NCBI GenBank assembly: GCA_963669155.1
Contig: OZ022584.1
Span: 4,929,724-4,993,723, forward strand
Length of the DNA stretch: 64,000 nt
Source: Arbacia lixula
Lineage: Eukaryota > Echinodermata > Echinoidea > Arbacioida > Arbaciidae
Direction of reading: 5' to 3'
The notes under the pieces: model-generated
What the model saw: only the letters and a program-made list of their open reading frames with translations
Told to the model about the DNA's origin: nothing
Database searches by the model: none
Part shown: positions 39,185 through 51,100 of the stretch, piece after piece
Position numbering within the stretch: the stretch's first letter is position 1
How the letters are laid out: each line of letters starts with the position of its first letter
Program-made: the position numbers and the translations under genes

Positions 39185-42100
39185 TGTATGTATATAAATA
39201 TATATACATACATACATTACGAAATGAACAACAAGCAATGTAATCTTATTGCGAATTCTGATAGATTAACAATATAATTCCAGTACTTTCATCTTCAGAT
39301 TGGGCGATTTGTTCCACAATTCCGAGCACAAGTCGCCAGAACACAACGTTAAGATGCATGTGAGTAGCACAAACAAACTGACATGATTTATCAGTGATGT
39401 ACAGTTTTACATAGGTCGGCAAGAATTGTGAGCCCAATAGCACGTTGGCATGGTTTAACCAGGGATGTGTTAGGAAGGAGAAGAAATTCGAGCATAATAT
39501 ATTCAAACATCTGTATGGATACTAAAGCGTGCTAATGAATTCCAAAAGCATTCCACAATCACTACAATGCTTTGATGTCCCATGCACGGCACCGACATTT
39601 AGCTGCTGTCAACTTGGAAAGCAATATCTTTAATTCAGTTTTTCGCTGGAAGCTATGTTTCTTATCACATTTTTGTGCAATTTTCAAGAAAGTCACGGGC
39701 AACACCATTAAAGATCCTGTACTCAGTTTTCTTCTTAATAATTGTTGAATGATGCACAAACGGAGATATAAGATACTATTCTTACTTACACAATTAACAC
39801 ATTTCTTCAATTTCTGCAGATTTCCGCAAATTTGGGATTCAATCATTATCAAAATTATATCTTAAGCTGTTTAATTTCATTAAAAACAGGGTTTGCGTGC
39901 ATTTGCGTGCAACCATGGGCGGAAATCGCTCCCCGAAGGTGGAGGGGACATGTTTTTCCTCAAGAAGTAGCTGAGCGGGGGGGGGGGGGGGGGGGAGGGG
40001 GGGGGTAGTTATGGGATTTTGGGGAGGTGTTTTTTTTTTTATTTTTTTTCGGTACACGACCGAAAATAGTGGGGGGGGGGGGACATTTGATATTGTGTCC
40101 CCCCCTTTCGAAATGGTGGGGGGGGGGGGGGGACGCGAACCCGCCGTCCCCCCCCCCCCCCCCGGGATTTCTGCCCATGCGTGCAACTGAGATATTTTAG
40201 TTAAAAAAAGTGTTTATTTTTGTTCGCTGATATCTCTTTTCTTCAAAAAAGTATTGATGCAATCCAACAGAAATGGACAAGCGAAATAAGACTCTACATT
40301 TCTTTTGTTCTATCTGAGAAACCGTTGCTACGCAATCCTGTTCGTTATTATTTAAACACCTGAAAAGCACATGCTGAGAAGACATTTTTTCTTCCGCGGT
40401 GCCACGCATGGGTTCAAAGAAAGAAAGTTGTTTCATATCCTTCCATAACACATCCCTGGTTTTACACACGATGCGCAGCCGACTGTGGTATGTGCAATTC
40501 CAAACTTACCGCGTGCACGGAATTGTATAAAACGACGAAATACATTTTTTTTACGAAACACAAATCTTATTTATGTGTCCATAGAATGAGCAATAAAGAG
40601 ATTAAGATAATTGGACAACTCAAAATCAATCTTGAAGAAAAAACTCATTTCATGTTATTTGTATCAAATAAAGAAAGTTAGAAAAAACGGTGGAAATATC
40701 AGATTAGATTGCTTTTTATATTCACACCATGGCTAGTCGACTTTATAGGGCGACCCCATTATTATTTAGGCACGCTTTCATTTTCAGTAACATAATAGTT
40801 ATTTAAATTTGTGGATCTCTAAAATGTAGTGCGTCTAACTGTTTAATGACATTTATTGAAAATGAATTCTTATAGGTGAGCAAACAAATTTGTGAAACAA
40901 TGGAAGAAGAATAGTATAAATATTGCAAGCGAACGTAAATAGAGCAATACGCTTTGAACTCAAGCTGAATATATTCAATTAATGACATTGTTTTAACAGA
41001 TTGACCAATCAATTCCATTACTTACGGAAAGTAACAAGAAAACAAGAAAACGTTGTATTCATTTTGACCTGCCATCTGTTTGGCACGAAACGGTGGACCT
41101 GGTCTATGTATGTATGTCTGCCACTCTTGAACTTGAATAAAGTCATGATATAACAACTTACATGAATAACGCACAATTTGAAAATTTCATTTCTGTACTT
41201 TCTGGAAAGGTTGATGGAAGAATATCATCTCAGTACCGTCCAGAAAGACGACATGTTGTCGCTATTGCAGTCATGGTATGCGCCTAAACTATACGACGAT
41301 TGGCTGGCGACTCTGCGAGATTATAGCCCGGAAATTGTCAACGAAACCGTCCTGAAGGCACTTCAAAGGAAGGTGACGCACATGTGAGTATCAAAACCAC
41401 GCCATCCACCCGTTAACAGTTAACAAAAAAAAGCCAGTCCACGTTTTTGCAGAACGGACATCAGGCGCAGAACTGCAGATCATTGAACCTCTCTCAGTAC
41501 GCTGCATTTCGCCGCAAAGTGAGCAGGGTGGTGAGTGGCAAGCCTCGTCTCGCTTTTGCCTTACGCACAGTTTCTCGAAATCGCGTATTGTGACCATTCG
41601 CTTCCTCAATGATTGTGCCTTACTTATTAATGATGGTGTCAACAGACACTAGACGACTTGCTTGTATCGTTCTATCAGTAATCATAACATTTTTTATTCG
41701 GCCAGTAATTTGAACTCTAATGTCGTTTCTTAAAAGGAATTGCCACCCGAAGAGAGCTCGTTGAAATAGTTGAAAGTAATAGCATCAGAGAAGCAGAACG
41801 GGAATTTAAAGTTAATGATCATAGTTACGAAATCTATGTTTGAAGATATCTTATCATTAATACTACCAAGGTATAAAGTGGTGATATGTGGACTGCCTTG
41901 CTGTATGCCTACAGTAAATTTAGAGAGGGTATGTACAATACCTATTAGACTTACCCATGATGATTGATATTTTAAGTTTCGAGAAGTACTAATTTCAGGA
42001 ACACAACGAGGCCTAACTTCTTTGTAATGATTCATTAAATCGTTAAACGTTTTGTATTAAATATTCCATAGTAATTTGTATTTCTTGAGACTTAAGTTCA

Positions 42101-45100
42101 ACGGCCCATATATTTAATTTGATTTATTGTAGGATATTGTCTTTAGGCAAGTGCAATGGAAGCCAAATGTTATGACATAATACTACCAAACCTAGTTCCT
42201 GGCCTCCCTGAAGTATTTTTACGCATTTCCCAGGCACCTCGAACACAATGCCGTAGCTCACGTGGAACCAGGAGTCTTTAGAGGTTTTCTGAATATGGCG
42301 ACTTTGTAAGTACGACTGACAAATATAAAAAAAGAAATGAAACTTGATCTGAAGTAAGCATTAGTTTAATTGAGAGAGGTGCATATAAGAAAGAGAAGAG
42401 AAAGAGAAATAGGAAGAGAGGGGGAGAAAGAGGGAGGGGTTACAGAATGAGAGAGAGGTAAAAATGTTTATAGAAAGGAACGAGGGAGTTGGGAGAGTCT
42501 GTCTCAGAGAGAAAGTGAAGGAGGAGGTGTGGATAAATTCATAATTAGGAAGAGGATGAAAATTTGTTTCAGTAGAACGGGAAGTAATCAATATAACGAA
42601 TCAAAATAAAAATATGAATTTTTGATTTAGAGAAAGATATAGACAGAGATAGAAAGATGGGGCGGGCGGGAATAGATTGAGGACTAATAGGTCAATTGAT
42701 TTGATTTAGATTAGATTTAATAGGAGATATTCATGTTCTCTCTTATTTCATTTACAGTTTCTTTCTTATCGTGAATGTTTTACGATTTGTTTCATGCCGC
42801 AGATATCTGAGAAACAACCTCATTACCAGATTGGATTCTGGAGTCTTACAAGATATCGCAGGTTGGGGTATATTATTGTAAGTCACAACGTGTCAGTGGT
42901 GTTACTTCTTCCCACCCGTGGTCCTTCAATACAACTAGTCTTATTACAGAATGGGTAACAGAATCTCTGCAATCTAATTGGTTAATTACCAGTAATTACC
43001 CGTAATTCCCATGCATTTTTGGGTACTAGTAATGTATATCGGCACCGTCACGGTGTACCCTCGACTTGTTTTGTGTTGGGGACACAAGTAATATGTTACT
43101 ACAGTATCAGAAAGATCTCGGTACCGTTACGGTGTCAGTCACACCAGCCAATCAAAAACACTGTATGGTCTGTCCTGTACTGCAAACACATACACATTTA
43201 ATCGAGCATAATCATGCAGTCGCTGCAACACTCGCGAAGATGAGCTAAAAAATTGGCCAAAAAGGTCAGAAAAAATATCAATTTTGCCCTGTAGGCCTAA
43301 GTATGCATTATCGTCTGCTTTGTACCTTCAACCTTAAGCTAAGCCTCTCCTAACGTCATAAAATATAAAGTTTTGATGAATTCCATTTCTGATGCATTTC
43401 TGGTGTCCTTTCAATGTTTATCATCCATCTCTCGATGCACTTACACCTCTCGTGACATTCAACTCATTGTTCTGGTGGAGTGAGCACCGTTTAACAAATT
43501 ACTCATCCTTCTTGAGTTTGAAACTTACCCATGTGACTTTTGAAAAGTGACATTTTTTGCCTTTAAGATTTGTCCACTCATGCATGACTAATTTGATTAA
43601 TGTAATTTTGACAGAGAAGTTAGTCAATAAGTTATAATACTTTATTTTGCCCCAAACCTCTCCGATAAAAAGTTATGTTATTTTGCTTAGGGAGGGGGGG
43701 GGGCTTACTTTTTTGTTGTGTTTAAATGAACGATAACTCATTAATACATCATAATTCTTTTGTCTTCTACATGGCAGCTCGTTTTCCAACAACGATATGA
43801 CGCATATAGGCAATGGAAGTTTTCACAACCTGACTGTCCTATTGTATTTGTGAGTATACACAATGTGACCAACAATGACAGGTTATTTCATTTAGAAATC
43901 TTTTAGGCATCCACCCCGTAGTAAGGTTAAGATTATGGCTGGCTTGAACTTTTGCATGATTTTTCAAAGCATAGTGTATTCTACCCCAAGTTCTACGCAG
44001 TGGTGTGCATGGATTCTGACAACAACTAAGTCTGGTAACAAAGACTACACCCTGAAATGAGAGTGTAATCAGTTGTTCACAAACTCAGTTGTATACATGC
44101 ACTCTACAGCCTGGAATCTAGGCTGAACATATTCCTTGGTTGGCGACACCCGATCCAGAAATATTCAACACTGTTTTTCAAACAAGGAATTTTTTGGGAG
44201 GGGTTTAAGGTATTTTTTTCTCAAACTTCATGGAAACTCAGGTCTGTAACACATCAACAAAAGTGAAGAGGTCGTGCCCCAATACTAAATGAGATAATAC
44301 TTTATGAGATGATTCCTCTTGCAGCTCAAAAAATAAAGAGGAATGAACTAAGCAATATCTCGTGAAAATTGGACAACTACAGTTGATAACCCTTGTCGAA
44401 ATCCGTGTTTTGCATCGGCAAGAATGTTATTAGTTTCAATGTGCTTGGAGATATGGCTCAGAACGATGTGTTCCATGCTTTTGCAGGAGATACAAGACAA
44501 AGAATTTGGCCTGTAGTTGGCTGGGTCACTTTTTATGGATCGATGTTATAGAAGCTTGTATCCATTGATATGGAACCACACCATTGCCCAATGACAGTTC
44601 AAATAATAATGAAGAACATGTATCTCCCACCGACCTTTCATATTATATTTCATATTTCTGTGCTAGGTTTCTGGAGAACTCTAATGTATGTGAAATAGAC
44701 TCTTCTGCCTTTGAAGACCTAGTGAGCCTGGAATTATGTAAGCATTATACTCGTATCTTAACTTGCATGTAAACAAAGTAATGATATCAGCTTGTGAGCG
44801 TTTATCCATGATGATGTATGTTTGCGCCCGTGCAAGGGTAATTCAATAGGTATGTATGATTGTGGCTGTTGTCATGTTTGTAGGGTTGTGTGTTCCAAAC
44901 AAAATTGTCACTGCTATCAATATATATATTGCATTTTCAGCTTTACAACATATGTTGATGTGTATGCAGATACCATTTTGTTGCGTTTATGTGCGTAGAT
45001 GTTTATGTGTAAGCGTGTACATGCTGTGTATATGAGTATATATGTAAGTATGTGTCTAAACGTGAGTATTACAATAAATAGTGATTGAAAAGTGTAACAA

Positions 45101-48100
45101 AAATATCTATAATATCGGTAAACCCCAAAATAGTTTCACCTCACATAATAAATAAAGCTGTATCGAACTCGAACTTTTATCTCCCATGTACTACACATCG
45201 CATTCACCTGGTATCTTCCTATCTCTTTCGTCACCTACATCCCTTCTAACCTTACCTGCTAGGTCGCTGGCGAGCAATCACATCACCGAGTTCAAGCCAA
45301 GACTCTTCCAAAACTTGCAAAAGTTAGAAATATTGTAAGTACGGTATATGTCCGCTCATACTAGATTAATATTGAAACGGTACTATATTTACATTCATAG
45401 ATAGGTATCTTGTATGTTATGTATAATGTGTAAACGTGCATTACTTATTACATCGATTATATATTCTTCCAGGGTGGAGAAACATCTTGTCGCACTACTT
45501 GTTCATTCGTTATTTGCCTTCCTTACCTCGTTTTAATCACTGCTATCCATATTTATCTAGTGTCTAGAAATCATGTTTAGCTCATATTTTTTTTCCTGTA
45601 TTTTCCTTTTACCTTTAATGTTGTTATGGCTAATTACGTGTTCATATCCCAGTACTCAGCTTTCTTCACATAATCAGGACGTTTGTTAGTATGTGGCTTA
45701 TATTGATTTTTGTATCAAACAAAATGGTCGTCTCAAGTTTAGAATTGTCCTTTTCTGTCATAGTAAAATTTTTGTAGTAATTTACGGTAATTACGCCTAA
45801 TACATGCATTGCCAATCATCGGATATGTTGGATGATGGTTCACTACGGAGAAATAAGAGGATTCGGTCATTATTATGAGCAAGCACACGCGTCGATCTCG
45901 ATGTTAAATCTCTCATTGCCATTGGATTGTACATGTGTAGAAAGCCATTAAATAGCTCCTCTATCCCGATACACACAGGTACCTAGATAACAATGAATTA
46001 AGCATTTTGGAACCGGACATTTTTGAAGGTACAGTCGGGCTGACATCAGTGTAAGTATTGAAAACTCTGTACTACTTAACATATCCTTACTGTACTTTTG
46101 CTAAGTTGTGTGTGTGTGTGTGAACGCGCGCATGTCCGTCTATTTATTTGAAATTGTTTTTATCCGTGATTTTCCACTCAATGGAGACATGATTCTCTCC
46201 AACCATGGTTGAACTCCTCCAAGATTGTCAAAAGGAGGGCCATAATCACACTAACATCATAATAACCAGGAAAAGTGCAATTTCCAGCTTGTATATTTGT
46301 AGGATTATTGCAATGTAGTTAAGCAACAGATGTATGTGCTAGTATTTTAAATTTGTATTGTCGAATAATGTGTCCTTGGTTCAAGCGCCCTGATAATGGA
46401 GACCTCCCCTGTTATGCTATTTGGTTTTTGTGATAATTTCGTTGTGTTTATCTTCATTTTTTTCAGGAATCTAACAAACAACCGTTTAGAGTCTCTACCA
46501 CTTACGTTGTTCTCCAGAACAAAGGCAATAAAATATATGTAAGTACGCCAACTATGATAAGTATTTCGCTTGTTCATGCTGCGTTTCCTGGTGCCACGCT
46601 GAACAAGAAGAAAAACGGAACTCTCCGTTGGAATTGTACGTCACTGAGGTTGTGTTGAGAAAATAAAATAAAATAAAAAAAAACTCTTTCTTCAAATGAT
46701 AAGAGACCCATGCGTTGCCATACTTTCTAGAAGATTTACCTCATGATCTATATTGAAAAAAATTATCACCTCATTATTATTCATATTAGACGGTATGCTT
46801 TCTTCTAGATATGTCTTGTCAGTGCTCATCTTTAATGGTTTTTAATGATTTTCAAAGAATGGTGATGCGAAGACAGTAAGTGTTAGATAGCTTAGATCTT
46901 GGTCATGCATACTGCATGCAATGTGCATGCCACATTAGGTATACTGTGATTAGGCAACACATCATTACATCGTATCACATGATGAAATATTAATCATAAT
47001 TTGCTTTCTGTCTTTCCTTGGCAGAAGGTTAGCAATCAACAAAATCAGGGAGATTCAGCCAGGAACCTTTGCTGGCCTGGACAAACTTCAAGAACTGTAA
47101 ATATGTTTCGTTTTGATGTATTTTATCATAGGAAAGAATACACTAATTGCATTTTTTTTTTATTCATTAAATTAAAGGGAACATCTAACTTACCTTACTG
47201 AAAATTGTATGGAGCTTTGGTACAAACTTACAGTGTACGCCATAGCAGATTTCATTCGTAATTGTGTATATAGCATGACGTGCAAAAAAAAATAGACATG
47301 TTTATGAGTCATGTAATATAGAAATGATTTATTTCATTATCATAAGGGATCTTGTGGAATCTATTAGCACCCGAGGTTGAGTGGAGGGCGTGCGGTACCG
47401 CACGCCCTCAATTTTACCGAGGGGACCAATAGATTCCACAAAGATCCCCAATAAAGATCATAAAATATTTGTTTTATATCCTTCATTGATATATTCTTTG
47501 TTAATTGAATCATGGAACTTGTGATAGCTCTAAGCTCCGAACGTTGGGTGCCCGATTCATTTTTTTTTTATTTCCTGCGGCTTGAGCAACCAACGGAAAT
47601 TCAAGTTGCGCCTCGGCCGCAAGACGTACACCGCGGTAGTTCCCCTCCCAATTTTCCGCTAAACGCAAAAAAGCAGCTAGAAAGAAATGTATCGCGTAGA
47701 TTTTGCGTGTCGCGCATTTACCCGGGATGAACCGATATCGAGACAGAGGGATAAGGGCGACTATTTTTTTAATAACATCACAAAATAGTACCCATTTACC
47801 CTCTGAGCTTCTTTCGCTCTATATAGTTAAACTATCTGTTGTCATGTGACACACTTTTAACCAAGAAACGAACTGGAATATATTAATAAGGAATATAAAT
47901 ATTGTTAGAAGCTAAGGTCTCATTGACAATTGAACAATTTCAAGAAATTTTAACAACTGAGTTGCAATTTTCTTATGACGCATTATATCATATGTCTACT
48001 ACAGAACTTGATTTGACACAAGTTCACCCTATTTAATGGGAATGATATTGTCACATATGAATCCGCTGATGGTTTTATGTACATTATGGTGATGAAGGGC

Positions 48101-51100
48101 CAGCCTAAATGATTTTCCTAAATTTCCAACGGATTATTTCACCATTAATACACACAAGTACTAGAGCAAATTGTGTCTGGTATAGGTGTTATGTACTTAG
48201 TGAATAACATCACTAAAGACATGAACGACGCCGCAAGACCAATATCATATTATGTGGTTTTCCAAGGTAATATCAACTTTTTTTTTTCATGGCAGAAACT
48301 TGTCTTCAAATGTTATTCAAGAACTAAAAAGCGATGTAGTTTCTGGACTGCGAGCGCTTCAACTCTTGTGAGTATTTCATAGACAGAGATGTTATTCCTT
48401 ATTGTAATAAAAGGAAGCAATAAACAAAATGGACTTGAATGAGTTGCATGTGCCGGTCATTTGCAATGGTATCATTGCAACACCACTAAAATTGATGTTA
48501 CATCGAAAATCTAATTTCATTTCCACATTTTGCATGAAGTAGGGAATGATGGATACAATCTATGAAAATCAACCTAACCTTTAATGATTTGTCACTTCAT
48601 TCCTCTGATCAAAGGAGGGAAGTACCAGTATCAAATACGCTGGGGGATTTCGTTCCTCTGATGGTACAAATCTTGATTAAGATGGAAGTTGTATTTTGTC
48701 TTAAGACATCAAAAGTGGGATCATCAGCTCTTGTGATTATACTGTGTCGTATCATACACACCAGTTCCGGTGTGGACAGGAATTATAGGTACTTTGGGGA
48801 CGACACAAATTAAGAGGTGTGTCTTATGAGGACAATAGTGCAAAGACATCACAGTTTACTGGCCACCCCTTTGTTGTTCTTCTTACGTGAATGATATATC
48901 AAATAAAGAGTAAACTGTTGATTTCTTATTATAACAGAGTATGCTTTATTCAACGTTCACACGAAAGTAGTTTGACGATGTGACGTGTGACGGCCGTACT
49001 TACCCTCGTGGTGAAGCAATAACAAGGAATAATATATGTACATTAGCAATCTGCATATGTCAGGGTGATCCACTTCTTCACCAGGAGAGAAAGCATGTGA
49101 GCGGCCCAGTAAAAGAGTCGCTTTGACGAGCAGCAGCGGTAAGTGATTTCTATGCTGCGTGTGAACGAACCTGTATGCATCTATTTGGGAGATAACTATT
49201 TCCATTGATTCTTCCTTTAGGGATCTCAGTTACAATAGCATCAAGTACATCGAGGCTGGATCATTCCACAACCTCACAAACCTTCTCTACCTGTAAGTAC
49301 CATTCGATAGTGTGGATAATTGTATTAATGAGCAGGTTGAAGTTTATAGAAGTTTTACCCACGTGTTAGAGCTCTTGTATCTCAATGTTCGAATACTCGT
49401 TATATCAAAGGTTCGTTATTCCGAAGGTTTGATTGTCCGAAACAAAAATTGGCTTCGTTAATCCGAAAGTGAAATACACTTATTTCACTAAAAAACCGAT
49501 GTTGTAAACTTTGTTTTCGGAATAACAAAGTGTCGCAATAACGATATTTTGAATCATTGCAAAACATAACCCCACCCGAGCTTATAAGATCAATAGACGT
49601 TTGATTATTTGAAAGAGACATGAAGATTGACACCTATGCATGTATCAAACCTCATTGCTTACAATTTTATCTTTAATGATAATTGCAACTCTATCTCTTG
49701 TCTAATCTTATTTACCACAAAAATGTATTTTCTCCTCAGTTTTCTGATAGGTACAGAGCTGGGTCAGGTCCATCCTGATACACTACTTGGACTTGTGTCG
49801 CTTCAGGCGCTGTGAGTAGACATCTCGTTGTATGCGCTTTTGTAGAAAGTAATACACATGAATCCGAAACAGGAGTAGTTTATCGGGCATGCAAAAGGTT
49901 AAATTTACAGTATTGATCATGCTGCGAAATGTCCTCCTTGATGATGAGGGCATGTATGACGAATTTAATTCTGTAGAATCCATAATCGTCTTCCAGACCT
50001 GTTACCGTGTCAGACTAGTTTCGAAAAAACAAGTTCCTGACTTATTAAAAGTTGCAATTGATCTCAATCGATTTCAAGTCTAATCTCCGATCTCTATTCT
50101 ACAGAATTACGATTATTATGTCAATCACAAGTCAAGTTGCGATTAATCGGAATACTTTAGAAGTCAGATCCAAGGTGGAAGGCACAAGTTAAAGCATATA
50201 TTAAATTGTTGTCTTTTTAGCTCAACTTCCGATGAGCGTCTTTGCTGCCTACTGGACCGGATGAACGGAGAGAGCTCTGTGAACTGTACGAGAACCTCAC
50301 AATCAAGCCCGCTTGACACATGTGGCAGTATATTTTCCTCCATAGCACTCCGTGTAGCAGGATGGGTCCTTGGTATCTCCGCCCTCATTGGCAATGCACT
50401 AGTGCTGTACATCCGTTCGGCTAGACGGCTAGATATCCATGGCACCGCGGTTCAAAACAATTTCGTCAATAGTCTCGCCGTGGCTGATTCTATCATGGGC
50501 GCTTACATGCTCATCATTGTAGCGGCTGATCTGTACTACGGGGATCAGTACTATTTGAGTGCCCCGCAGTGGCGAGAGTCTTCTGTCTGCTTGTTAGCTG
50601 GGTTTCTGGGTTTCCTATCCAGCGAGGCTTCAGTGTTTACACTTACGCTAATCACAGTTGATCGGTTCATTTCGATCGTGTTCCCATTTGCCAGGTGCAA
50701 GATAAATTCACGGATCTCCATCTTCTGCAATGTTGCCGTTTGGGTTTTTACAATAATCCTTAGTCTCGTCCCGCTGTTGTTGATTCCCGTTAGACCAGAT
50801 ATCTACGGCCTGTCAGATGTGTGTATCGGTCTGCCGCTGCACGTCGAGTCCGTTGGTTCTGGCGCCCTTCAAGTTCTTCGCGACGAGTCCTACGAACCTG
50901 TCGGTGTAATTTTCGTTCAGTCACAGGTAGAAACGAAACCGCCATGGCTGTTCTCCATCATCATTTTTCTGGTTGTTAACTTCGGTTCATTTCTCTTCAT
51001 CCTAAGCGCCTATGCTGTAATATTCATCAAGATTATGCGATCGGCGGCGTCCGTCCGAAATACAGGGGGGCGGGAAAGAGAGATCAAAGTTGCCAAGCGT

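Noticed and set aside
39839-40186. Poly-Pro/Gly frame
   Set aside because: Produced by G/C homopolymers of the nested G-rich element.
41730-42035. Possible extra exon around GGAATTGCCACCCGAAGAG
   Set aside because: Phase could fit after an acceptor-like AAAAG, but no donor follows and the direct join of exons 9 and 10 gives a continuous LRR.
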